DNA from: Chitinophaga niabensis
Lineage (GTDB): Bacteria; Bacteroidota; Bacteroidia; Chitinophagales; Chitinophagaceae
Direction: 5' to 3'
Assembly (NCBI RefSeq): GCF_039545795.1
Contig: NZ_CP154260.1
Location: 5,027,001 to 5,091,000, forward strand
DNA: 64,000 nucleotides
In this document: positions 51,868 to 59,286 of the stretch, in pieces
How the letters are laid out: the number at the start of each line of letters is the position of its first letter
Position numbering within the stretch: position 1 is the stretch's first letter
Program-made: the position numbers and the translations under genes
The notes under the pieces: generated by a model
What the model was told of the DNA's origin: nothing
The model's input: only the letters and a program-made list of their open reading frames with translations
The model's database searches: none

Positions 51868-51870
51868 TAA

Positions 51871-51933
51871 ATGGGCATTTACTTTCTGATAATACCTATT
51901 GCAATCGCGAAACTGGGGTATCCCCCCTTTTAA
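51871..51933 (+). other. Mini-ORF of 20 codons, second tandem copy
   Basis: The same 20 residues as the copy at 51805-51867, stop TAA, followed by a second TAA. Codon differences between the copies are silent (GGT/GGC at Gly2, CCT/CCC at Pro19). It overlaps the end of GH92 on the other strand. Expression is unproven. Confidence 0.3.
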
Positions 51934-54070
51934 TAAAGATCTGCGCTCCCTCAGCTAACATGGAATGGGGGAGACTATATCCGGAAAACGGTTTTCCGTT
52001 AATGGTGATGGATTGAATATATGCGCCTTTACTGCCTGTTTTTATAACTGTTTTCTTTCCATTTGGGAGGTGGATCGAAATACTGTCGAAGATAGGTGTA
52101 CAGAGCATATATTCTCCTCCCACCGGGTCTACAGGATAAAGTCCCATGGCTGCGAATACGTACCAGGCACTCATTTGCCCCGCATCATCATTTCCACTCA
52201 ATCCGCCAATACCATCACTGTATTCTTCTTTTAAAATGCGCGCTACCTTCTCCTGTGTTTTCCAGGGAGCGGCTGTATAGTTGTACAGGAACGGGATATG
52301 ATGCCCCGGTTCATTACCATGCCAGTATTCGTTTTTTTCAAATAAGCTATCCAGTGCGGCTTCCAGGTTCAGTAATGAAGCCAGCCCTTTCACATCCTGC
52401 GGTACATAAAAAGTATATTGCCGGGGCGTGCCTTCTGTGATAAAAAACAATTTCTTATCCGGGTTAAAATCTTTGTAGAAACTGCCATCAGCGTACCTGC
52501 CATTCATCAGTCCTACTTTCTTATCAAAAACATTCCGGTAATTGGCGGCGCGTTTTTGGAGTTTTTCGAAATCTTCTTTTTTGTTAAGGCTCCGCGCAAC
52601 TGTAGCCAATGCATAATCATCATAGGCATACTCTAATGTACGGGATACCTGCTCCCTTTTATGGAAAGCATCCATCACGCTATCTTCCAGGGGTATGTAG
52701 CCATACAGGAGATAAGAAGTGATGGCCCTGCGCCCCTTGCCATTTTTATAATCTTTAATATCCGGTATCTCAAAAGCATTCTTCCGCATGAGTGCATAAG
52801 CTGCTTCAGTATCGTAGTTGCGGATATTTTTATTATAAGCCGAAGCAATGAACGCGGTACTATGATCTCCTATCATAGCTGCTGTATAGCTATTCCAGCA
52901 GGGAAAGATAGGCAGCCATCCACCCTGCTGCCCTTTAAGGATCAGGGATTGTACGAAATCATTGATCAATGCAGGTTGTAATATTTCAAACAAAGGAAGC
53001 TGCGCACGATAGATATCCCACATGGAAAAATCATCGTAATACCCGCCTTGCTTCAGTTGTTCATTCTGATAATCTCCTGCAAACCTTGGATACAATCCAT
53101 CCACATCACTCATCAGGCGGGGATGCTGCATACTGTGATACATGGAAGTATAAAAGATCCGTTTAGCCTGCTCATCCCCTGTACTCACCTCAATCTGCCC
53201 CAGCGCTTTATTCCAGGCAGCTTCTGCCTTTTTGCGCAAAGCAGAGAAATCCCAGGTGTTCATCTCTGCCTGTAAGTTCCTCCTTGCGCCTTCAAGCCCT
53301 GTGAAAGAAGTACCTACGCGCAACCGGATCACAGTGCCTTTCTTTGCATGTAGCGCAATACCCATGGAGGTAGCCATCACTTCCAATGCATCATTCTTTG
53401 CTCCTCCCTTCTTTACAACACTTCCTGCTTTCGCAGCATCCACATCATACTGTATCACAAACCAGCCACTAAAGCCTGCGGGTTGCCCGCTGCCCTGGTA
53501 GATCCTGTACACAGGGTTATACCCTGTGATCTCTTTCTTTACAGGATCAATTGTAATACCGCCTTTTTGCTTATCACTGTTAGGCGTAACCACAATATGT
53601 AAACTATCATCTTTCAGCATGGTGAACTGCAGCATGCCGCAACGCAGTGTAGCCATCATCTCCGTTTGCACATTTCCTAATTCGTTCTTATAATAATGCG
53701 GCTGGCTGATCTCTTTTGTATGGTCCAAAGCATTACCGCCACTGTTCACCGGCATAATGGTCACACTGCCATAATCCTGCGTGCAGGAACCGCTCAGCCA
53801 ATGCGTGAGCCTGTAGCCGCTGGAGGTTTCGTCTTTATAGTAATAAGGAGCCAGGCATTTCTTTTCCGTGCTGCGGGTTTGGGGAGTAAGTTGGGTCATA
53901 CCGAAAGGCAGCCCCACAGCGGGGATCACATTCGCCAGCATTTCTGTACCGGCGCCATGTTTCTCTGCGCTGATGGTAGTGGAAGCAGCAGTGCCCATCA
54001 GCGGGTTCACATATTTAACATGCTGCGCATATGCACAGCTATTGAGCAGCAATAATAACAACGTTCTCAT
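51896..54070 (-). CDS. GH92 alpha-mannosidase
   Basis: A 724-residue exported, Ca-dependent exo-alpha-mannosidase (signal peptide MRTLLLLLLNSCAYAQ). The GH92 architecture is clear: N-terminal beta domain (YVNPLMGTAASTT, AVGLPFGMTQLTPQT), then an (alpha/alpha)6 barrel with YYDDFSMWDIYRAQLPL, GLSGNDDAGQMSAWYVFAAM and GLYPVDPVGGEYMLCTP. The barrel acids expected in GH92 (Glu and Asp of the base/acid sites) lie in these blocks. It is not part of the rhamnose operon, to which it is convergent. Its last eleven codons (RGDTPVSRLQ-stop) are inside the 66-bp tandem repeat. Confidence 0.95.
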   Translation of the reverse strand: MRTLLLLLLNSCAYAQHVKYVNPLMGTAASTTISAEKHGAGTEMLANVIPAVGLPFGMTQLTPQTRSTEKKCLAPYYYKDETSSGYRLTHWLSGSCTQDYGSVTIMPVNSGGNALDHTKEISQPHYYKNELGNVQTEMMATLRCGMLQFTMLKDDSLHIVVTPNSDKQKGGITIDPVKKEITGYNPVYRIYQGSGQPAGFSGWFVIQYDVDAAKAGSVVKKGGAKNDALEVMATSMGIALHAKKGTVIRLRVGTSFTGLEGARRNLQAEMNTWDFSALRKKAEAAWNKALGQIEVSTGDEQAKRIFYTSMYHSMQHPRLMSDVDGLYPRFAGDYQNEQLKQGGYYDDFSMWDIYRAQLPLFEILQPALINDFVQSLILKGQQGGWLPIFPCWNSYTAAMIGDHSTAFIASAYNKNIRNYDTEAAYALMRKNAFEIPDIKDYKNGKGRRAITSYLLYGYIPLEDSVMDAFHKREQVSRTLEYAYDDYALATVARSLNKKEDFEKLQKRAANYRNVFDKKVGLMNGRYADGSFYKDFNPDKKLFFITEGTPRQYTFYVPQDVKGLASLLNLEAALDSLFEKNEYWHGNEPGHHIPFLYNYTAAPWKTQEKVARILKEEYSDGIGGLSGNDDAGQMSAWYVFAAMGLYPVDPVGGEYMLCTPIFDSISIHLPNGKKTVIKTGSKGAYIQSITINGKPFSGYSLPHSMLAEGAQIFIKRGDTPVSRLQ

Positions 54071-54081
54071 GGATAGTAAAT

Positions 54082-54113
54082 ATAGCAGGAATATTTACAA
54101 ATATTCCTGCTAT
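54082..54113. repeat. 15-bp perfect inverted repeat between phosphoesterase and GH92
   Basis: ATAGCAGGAATATTT (54082-54096) and AAATATTCCTGCTAT (54099-54113) separated by two bases. It lies 12 bp upstream of the GH92 start, so it can serve as the phosphoesterase terminator or as an operator of GH92. There is no T-run. Confidence 0.6.
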
Positions 54114-54193
54114 TCTACAGCTATCTTAAAGTTACTTTTTCTGCACAGACATTACCAATGCCCATTCTACAGCTATCCTAAGTTTACTTCTTT
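54112..54193 (-). repeat. Echo of the phosphoesterase 3' end past its stop codon
   Basis: ATTCTACAGCTATCCTAAG with following bases (54164-54193) is repeated with changes at 54112-54140, 52 bp away. On the coding strand the gene ends FGNVYTKEVNLG-stop and the downstream copy reads IGNVCAEKVTLR-stop, with TAG and the next nine bases (CTGTAGAAT) identical. About 45 nt align without a gap. An ATG (as ATGGGCATT) precedes the second copy. The reading frame and stop position are kept although eleven bases differ. Confidence 0.8.
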
Positions 54194-55642
54194 CGTGTAT
54201 ACATTTCCAAAACGGTCTGTGGCCTTCACGGTGATCATCTTTGCATTCGCAGAAGGTTTGGCCGTAAACAGGTGCTCCGTTAAGCTGGGCTCTACCCAGG
54301 TATGTTTTGTGGGCATGGAAGGCCCTTTATACAGCTCCACAGCTTCAGGATCAAAGCCTATGATCTGTTCCATATTACCTTTGGCCACGCCATCTTCCAG
54401 CCATTCCACTTTCCACTTAGGGTCCCAGTTCCATACATTGGCTACCACAGCATCTGCATGTTCCGCCATACGGCCTTTTTTATGGATGCTGATCTGGTGC
54501 GTTTTATCAAAACCAACAGACTTATAATACCATTTGATATCGTTGCCATCTACTTCGTATACTCCATATCCACTGGGCGTTCCATCTGAACAAATAGGGC
54601 CCGTCCACCAGGCGCCACAAACAGTGCCATGGTTATGTTCCATGATATTGTCCTTTTCCCAGTTCTCGTTGAAATGGGTATGGCCGCTCATGATATGTAC
54701 ATTGTAAGGTTTCAGCATGGCATACAACGCAGCACGGTTACTGGTAACGCCACCCAGTTCTTCTTCCTTTGCCCCACTCCTTCTCTTAGCACCATTATCC
54801 GAAGGGATATGCAGAGATACCACTACTGTACTGCCGGCAGGCACATGCTGCAGGTCCTTCTCCAGCCAGCTCAGCTGGTTTTCCGTAAAGTACCCGATAT
54901 AACGGTGGCCGGTGCCAATGAAGAATACATTATCCAAGGTTACGTAATGCACCTTACCCCTGTTGAAAGAATAATAGGTAGGGCCGAAGTTTTCTTTGTA
55001 GGTAGCCTGTGACCGGTCATCCGTACGGGCAGAATAATCAATATCATGATTACCGATCACCTGGAAGAAAGGTGCACCGGTAGTACCTACCGCTTCTTTG
55101 TAATCAGCGTATAATTCAAATTTATCAAACACCAGGTCACCTGCGCCAATACCATGGATCGGTATCTGGCCAAGAGAGGCAACCAGCGCTTTAGTATCCG
55201 GAGCGGAAATGGTTTTCAGTAACTCCGCATCTTCTTTAGTGAGGATCTGTGTATCGCCCCATACAATGAAGGCATGTTTATCATCACCGCCTTTGATGGC
55301 ATCCAGGGGGAACTGGATGTTCTGCTGCGGGGCATTTTTGTCTATCTTAACATAAAAATCAGCTACGCCCTTTTTGTGCGGGATGGCGTAACCGGAGGGA
55401 ACAGAGAGGAAAACGAACTCGGCATTCACATGCGGCTCAAAGCCAAAGCTGCCGTCACTGCCTGTTTTCACCACATTGTAGCCATCACTGATCACCACAT
55501 TGGCGATACCCTTACCGGCAGAAGTTACTTTACCTTGTACCTTTTTAACCTGGCTCTTTTCCCTTCCTAATACATCTACCGCAGGTAATGCGGCAGCGGC
55601 GGAGAATACGCCAAAACTTTTCAGAAAATTCCTTCTTTTCAT
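54173..55642 (-). CDS. Tat-exported calcineurin-like metallophosphoesterase
   Basis: A 489-residue protein from ATG 55642 with a twin-Arg signal (MKRRNFLKSFGVFSAAAALPA). A short beta-sandwich (VQGKVTSAGKGIANVVISDG) precedes the catalytic domain: WGDTQI, GAGDLVFD, VIGNHDIDY, VSLHIPSDN, MSGHTHFNEN, in which Asp, His and Asn residues bind two metals. A C-terminal beta domain of about 120 residues (VEWLEDGVAKGNMEQIIGFD, then NAKMITVKATDRFGNVY) follows. It is probably periplasmic and hydrolyses phosphate mono- or diesters. It is transcribed before GH92. The start at 55663 is rejected because the Arg pair would then be too far from the N-terminus. Confidence 0.9.
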   Translation of the reverse strand: MKRRNFLKSFGVFSAAAALPAVDVLGREKSQVKKVQGKVTSAGKGIANVVISDGYNVVKTGSDGSFGFEPHVNAEFVFLSVPSGYAIPHKKGVADFYVKIDKNAPQQNIQFPLDAIKGGDDKHAFIVWGDTQILTKEDAELLKTISAPDTKALVASLGQIPIHGIGAGDLVFDKFELYADYKEAVGTTGAPFFQVIGNHDIDYSARTDDRSQATYKENFGPTYYSFNRGKVHYVTLDNVFFIGTGHRYIGYFTENQLSWLEKDLQHVPAGSTVVVSLHIPSDNGAKRRSGAKEEELGGVTSNRAALYAMLKPYNVHIMSGHTHFNENWEKDNIMEHNHGTVCGAWWTGPICSDGTPSGYGVYEVDGNDIKWYYKSVGFDKTHQISIHKKGRMAEHADAVVANVWNWDPKWKVEWLEDGVAKGNMEQIIGFDPEAVELYKGPSMPTKHTWVEPSLTEHLFTAKPSANAKMITVKATDRFGNVYTKEVNLG

Positions 55643-55697
55643 ATGGGCTGTTGTAAGCCGCAAAGAAAAGCATCCAATGTTACTTAATTATTAAGGA

Positions 55698-56477
55698 TCA
55701 CTTGCCCATCCATTTCTTAAACTCCGTTACCCTTTCCCGGCTCACCAGCGCTTCTTTACTTTCTGAGGGTTTTAATCCAAGAATAAGGCGGTTACCAAAA
55801 TAATCATCAATCTTATCGATGCTGCGCACAGCAACAAAAAAAGAACGACTGATGCGGAAATATTGTTCCGGGTCCAGCATTTCGTCCAGTTCATCCATCG
55901 TATAATCAATAACAAACTTCTGGTTATCATATGTTTTAAAGAAGTTTAATCTTCCATCACAGAAGAAGTAAGCGATCTCACTGATATCAATTGAAACCAG
56001 CTTCCGCCCGTGCTTTACGAGGAACCGTTTCCGGTAAGCAGGGGGCTGTAGTTTCTGGCGAAGTTCCTTCAGCAGATGGTCCATATTCATGGTATCATCC
56101 GTTGCGCCGGTTGTAAATCCTTTCTTCAGTTCCTTGTATTTATTGAGGGCTGCCTGTAATTCATCTTTCTGTACAGGTTTCAGCAGGTAGTCGATACTAT
56201 TCACCTTAAAAGCCTTCAGGGCATATTCATCGTAGCTGGTAGTAAATACCACCGGGCTTTTTACTTCGGTGAGATTGAAGATCTCAAAACTCTGCCCATC
56301 CGCCAGCTCTATATCCATCAGGATCAGGTCTGGTTTTGGATTGGACTGTAACCACTCCACCGCGGAAGAAATACTGTCTGCCGTACCCACTACGATAGAA
56401 GCCGGGTCTACCGCTTGCAATGTTTTCTGTAATTTCTTTACAGCCAGATCTTCGTCTTCAATTATAAAAATATTCAT
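55698..56477 (-). CDS. LytTR-family response regulator
   Basis: A 259-residue regulator. The receiver domain (1-120) has the acidic pocket EDED near residue 7-10, the phospho-acceptor Asp55 in LILMDIELADG, and the Lys in LLKPVQKDEL. The C-terminal LytTR DNA-binding domain (about 155-255) contains RFLVKHGRKLVSIDISEIAYF, split here, and FRISRSFFVAVRSIDKIDDYFGNRL. It follows its kinase by 17 bp. Targets are unknown; LytTR proteins bind pairs of short imperfect repeats. Confidence 0.95.
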   Translation of the reverse strand: MNIFIIEDEDLAVKKLQKTLQAVDPASIVVGTADSISSAVEWLQSNPKPDLILMDIELADGQSFEIFNLTEVKSPVVFTTSYDEYALKAFKVNSIDYLLKPVQKDELQAALNKYKELKKGFTTGATDDTMNMDHLLKELRQKLQPPAYRKRFLVKHGRKLVSIDISEIAYFFCDGRLNFFKTYDNQKFVIDYTMDELDEMLDPEQYFRISRSFFVAVRSIDKIDDYFGNRLILGLKPSESKEALVSRERVTEFKKWMGK

Positions 56478-56494
56478 AAAAAGAAATTTACTAC

Positions 56495-57535
56495 TTAACT
56501 CAGGCCCGGGATCAGCGGCAACACCACTACAAACCGGTTCTCCAATTCATTGATCCGCACATCATACCGGCGTAACAACCTGTACTTCTCCCGGATATTG
56601 AGTAAGCCTATACCCATGGATTCCGGTTTGTTTAGCTTCTTCACCAGGTTATTCTCTATCACCAGGTAACCATCTTCTGTGGAAGTAATGGTAAGGGTGA
56701 TCGGTTCCTGTTTGCTGACCACATTATGCTTCACCGCGTTTTCCACCAGCAACTGTAAACTCAGGGCCGGTAATTCATACAGCATAAACCCGTTGTCTAT
56801 CTTCACATGCATCTGAAAACTCTCCCCATGCCTGGTTTTCAGCAACTGGTAATAGGACTGTATAAAGTTCACTTCCTGCTCCACCGTACTCATGCCGCTT
56901 TCATTGTTGCGCAGCAGGTAGCGGTATACTTTACTCAGTTCGTCCAGGAATTCTTCTGCCAGCTTCTTATCTTCCGAGATTAAAGAAGACAAAGTGTTGA
57001 AGCAATTGAAAAGGAAGTGCGGGTTCACTTTCTGCTTCAGATTATCAAATTCCTGCTCCAGGTGCAGCTTCTCCATCATTTCCTGTTCTGTGGCACTCTC
57101 CTTGTACTTATCAATGATATACAATACCTCCCAGAGTGTCTCAAACATAATGTTCACCGCCAGGCCCAGCAGGTAGGCGTACAGAAAATCAACGTTCTCC
57201 AGCTGATACCCCAGGATGTGGAACCAGTCGTACACCAACAGAATAAAAAAACTGGAGGGCGTCATCACCACCAGGTTCACCAGGCTTTTCCACCTGATCC
57301 TTTGTGCCGTTTGCTCCAGCGAAGGAAACTTACTGATCACATAATGATCATACTGGTAATGCAGGAACCAGCTCACTACGCCTATTCCATACAACAGCGG
57401 ATAAGAAACCGCCCATATCCGCCAGTCGCTGAAGATCCGCTCATCATAAAGGATATATGCCCATGCCAGTATGATAAAAGGCATGGAATATAAAAAGCCC
57501 AGTGTTTGTATCCTGTTAGGTTTTACAAATTTCAT
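56495..57535 (-). CDS. LytS-type sensor histidine kinase, active
   Basis: A 346-residue membrane kinase. Four membrane helices lie in residues 12-145 without a large sensor loop. The His box is KQKVNPHFLFNCFNTLSSLI with His173. The ATPase has an intact N-box LLVENAVKHN (262-271) and a glycine box MGIGLLNIREKY (307-318). It is expected to phosphorylate the LytTR regulator next to it. Its start overlaps the second kinase-like gene by 4 bp. Confidence 0.93.
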   Translation of the reverse strand: MKFVKPNRIQTLGFLYSMPFIILAWAYILYDERIFSDWRIWAVSYPLLYGIGVVSWFLHYQYDHYVISKFPSLEQTAQRIRWKSLVNLVVMTPSSFFILLVYDWFHILGYQLENVDFLYAYLLGLAVNIMFETLWEVLYIIDKYKESATEQEMMEKLHLEQEFDNLKQKVNPHFLFNCFNTLSSLISEDKKLAEEFLDELSKVYRYLLRNNESGMSTVEQEVNFIQSYYQLLKTRHGESFQMHVKIDNGFMLYELPALSLQLLVENAVKHNVVSKQEPITLTITSTEDGYLVIENNLVKKLNKPESMGIGLLNIREKYRLLRRYDVRINELENRFVVVLPLIPGLS

Positions 57536-58584
57536 ACGACTACCTCCCTTCCCCCGAACAAGGGTAAATTGATGATCCTGATGTTGCTGCTCTCACTGAT
57601 CGTGATAGGCGGGGCATTCAGCAGCTGGTATTTATTCAGCAGGTTGTCCAGCCCCTCTTCTATGTTAAAATTCTGCAACACTGTTTTTTCATATACCGAA
57701 TGCGTGATCGTGATCTCATTGTTATCGTTGCTCTCAATCAATATCTTCAGCGGGTTCTTTTTGCTGATGGCATTGGTATAGATAATATTCTCCAGGATCA
57801 CCTGCATGCTCAGAGGGGGCAGGTTCTTACGCAGGGTATCCTTATCTACCCTGATAGTGGCTTTAATAGCAGCGCCAAACCGTTGTTCTGTTAAGTACAG
57901 GTAAGATTCTGCAAATTTGATCTCATCTGCTACCGGTATCAGGAATTCATCATCGCTGCGTAACAGGTACCGGTGTACCCTACTCATTTCATCCAGGAAC
58001 CTTTCTGCTTTTTCTTCTTCATCCGGGATAAGGCCGGAGAGGGTGTTAAAACAATTAAAAAGAAAGTGCGGGTTGATCTGGCCTTTCAAACCCAGCAACC
58101 GGCTTCGCTGATAGGCGTTCTTCAGCTTTTCTGTCTCCGCCAGGGAAGCCTTCCAGTTTTCCCAGTTGGCGATCGCTTCATTGATAAAAGTGATCACCGT
58201 ACTCAGGATACAGCCGCATAATACTGCCCACCAGAACATATGCGGTTTTGCCTGGCATTCCAGGATAGGCACATGATTGTAAGACAGGTACAGCGCCGTC
58301 ATACTGCCAATATTCATCAGGTAGAAGATGGGCAGCATTATTGCGATGCGTTTGAACAGGTCACCGGCGGAAGGGAACCTGTTACGGATGAATACAGCTA
58401 CCAGGCCAAAGATGAAATAGATGACCAGGAAGTATAAACCGCTCCCAAGAAAACTTTTCCCAAATTCCAGTGCGCTACCTAAGATACAGCTCCCGAATAC
58501 CAGCAGGTTCATCACAAGGATATAGGGGATCATCACCCATCCAAAGACCAGTGGTTCTTTCTTGCTATATCTTACAAAGGCCAT
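57532..58584 (-). CDS. LytS-like protein with degenerate ATPase, probable pseudokinase
   Basis: A 350-residue paralogue of the adjacent kinase, with four membrane helices (residues 12-140) and a perfect His box GQINPHFLFNCFNTLSGLI (His173). The ATP-binding part is eroded: the N-box is VILENIIYTNAIS, with the conserved Lys-His lost, and the glycine box that reads MGIGLLNI in the neighbour is here IEEGLDNLLNKY, without Gly-x-Gly. It likely cannot bind ATP but could be phosphorylated by, or heterodimerise with, the second kinase. It is transcribed first of the three-gene unit. Confidence 0.88.
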   Translation of the reverse strand: MAFVRYSKKEPLVFGWVMIPYILVMNLLVFGSCILGSALEFGKSFLGSGLYFLVIYFIFGLVAVFIRNRFPSAGDLFKRIAIMLPIFYLMNIGSMTALYLSYNHVPILECQAKPHMFWWAVLCGCILSTVITFINEAIANWENWKASLAETEKLKNAYQRSRLLGLKGQINPHFLFNCFNTLSGLIPDEEEKAERFLDEMSRVHRYLLRSDDEFLIPVADEIKFAESYLYLTEQRFGAAIKATIRVDKDTLRKNLPPLSMQVILENIIYTNAISKKNPLKILIESNDNNEITITHSVYEKTVLQNFNIEEGLDNLLNKYQLLNAPPITISESSNIRIINLPLFGGREVVV

Positions 58585-58719
58585 GTTATAAATGTATTAA
58601 AATCCGGGTGTATTGCGTATAACATGGTCATGAATTGAGGGAAACAAGGATGAAATGTAGTAAACCATGGATGAATTGTTATCTCCGGATGGGGCTGCCT
58701 TCGGATGAAATGGTTAGGC
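58585..58719. other. Intergenic segment upstream of the kinase operon
   Basis: About 135 bp from the pseudokinase start to the tandem array. It probably holds the promoter of the kinase operon. It has no ORF and no inverted repeat of note. Confidence 0.4.
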
Positions 58720-58918
58720 TGATTACCGCTGTGCCGCAGACTTAGATTACTGCTATGCTGTGGGGAGCTGTAGCTTTCAGGTTACCACTGGATCACAGAA
58801 CCTGTAGCTTTCAATTTACCGCTGGATCACAGAACCTGTAGCTTTCAGTTTACCGCTGGATCACAGAACCTGAAGTTTTTCAGTTTACCGCTGCACCACA
58901 GGCTCCGTAGCCTTCAGA
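58720..58918 (-). repeat. Tandem array of the last ten codons plus stop of the 80-residue lipoprotein
   Basis: On the coding strand the gene ends CTGAAGGCTACGGAGCCTGT then GGTGCAGCGGTAA. Five more units follow, with TAA at 58850, 58816, 58782, 58747 and 58723 (lowest base of each stop), after the true stop at 58885: spacing 35, 34, 34, 35 and 24 bp. In the frame of each stop the units read TSGSVIQR, LKATGSVIQR and LKATGSVIQW, against LKATEPVVQR in the gene; the fourth and fifth are degenerate. CAGCGGTAA or CAGTGGTAA is the most conserved part. There are no spacers, so it is not a CRISPR array. Because spacing is not a multiple of three, the units are in different frames relative to one another. 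Confidence 0.93.
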
Positions 58919-59127
58919 TAAGCCTGCCAGGCTTTGAGGTCTTCCTCGTTCATTTCTTCCAGGGCCTGCCAGTGCAGGCAATTCCCGTAATTATCAGCCA
59001 GCTCTTTGCCTTTTGCAACTAACTGTGCCGGATCCGTGGCATACCTGCCGCCTGTTTCCTTTGACTCCCTGATGTTACAGGCAGCCATGCTCAAACATAC
59101 CATGAGCCCGGAGATAACAATCTTCAT
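58885..59127 (-). CDS. Small lipoprotein, unknown function
   Basis: An 80-residue lipoprotein from ATG 59127: MKIVISGLMVCLSMAAC gives a lipobox (MAAC), then NIRESKETGGRYATDPAQL and a helical C-terminal half (LVAKGKELADNYGN; LEEMNEEDLKAWQAYLKATEP). A Cys at NCLHW may form a disulfide. I do not recognise it. An upstream start at 59193 is less likely because the lipobox would be too far in. It is followed by the array of repeated 3' ends, which makes this tiny gene the clearest instance of the echo pattern. Confidence 0.78.
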   Translation of the reverse strand: MKIVISGLMVCLSMAACNIRESKETGGRYATDPAQLVAKGKELADNYGNCLHWQALEEMNEEDLKAWQAYLKATEPVVQR

Positions 59128-59221
59128 GTCAACATTTTTTGGGGTTATAAATATGATGACAAAATTAAAGCGGCAGGGAAAGGCACACAACACTGAAATG
59201 CGTGAATTGCAGAGAAGGATG

Positions 59222-59271
59222 CCTGAATTGGAGTTCAGGGATCAGAAAAACCCGCAACAAACTGCTGCGGG
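59222..59271 (-). terminator. Terminator of the secreted-repeat lipoprotein and an extra inverted repeat
   Basis: CCCGCA (59251-59256) and TGCGGG (59266-59271) pair, and on the reverse strand the stem is followed by five T's (59250-59246). A second inverted repeat CCTGAA/TTCAGG lies beyond it at 59222-59239. It closes the gene ending at 59287. Confidence 0.8.
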
Positions 59272-59286
59272 CCTCTGGTTTAATAG

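Larger units (their letters stand above)
51793..51935. repeat. 66-bp tandem duplication over the ends of two convergent genes
   Basis: A unit of 66 bp is present twice (ATG at 51805 and at 51871) with very few differences; the first few bases of a third end at about 51935. It begins with the last codons of the kinase: CCC TTT TGA TGA, then CCT TTT TGA TAA, then CCC TTT TAA TAA, so every unit ends with PF and two stops. The period is 22 codons, so all three are in the same frame. Between the stops each unit is an open frame MGIYFLIIPIAIAKLGYPPF. GGTATT/AATACC and GGGG-TAT-CCCC stems lie inside. The second unit also contains the GH92 stop (51896-51898). Confidence 0.9.

Noticed and set aside
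51798..52016. 72-codon ORF over the tandem repeat
   Set aside because: It runs in another frame over the repeat and continues antisense through GH92; the 20-codon frames in phase with the kinase are the more interesting reading.
58720..58918. CRISPR-like array
   Set aside because: Units are contiguous with no variable spacers, the period is 34-35 bp throughout, and they are homologous to the end of the adjacent gene; no cas gene is present.
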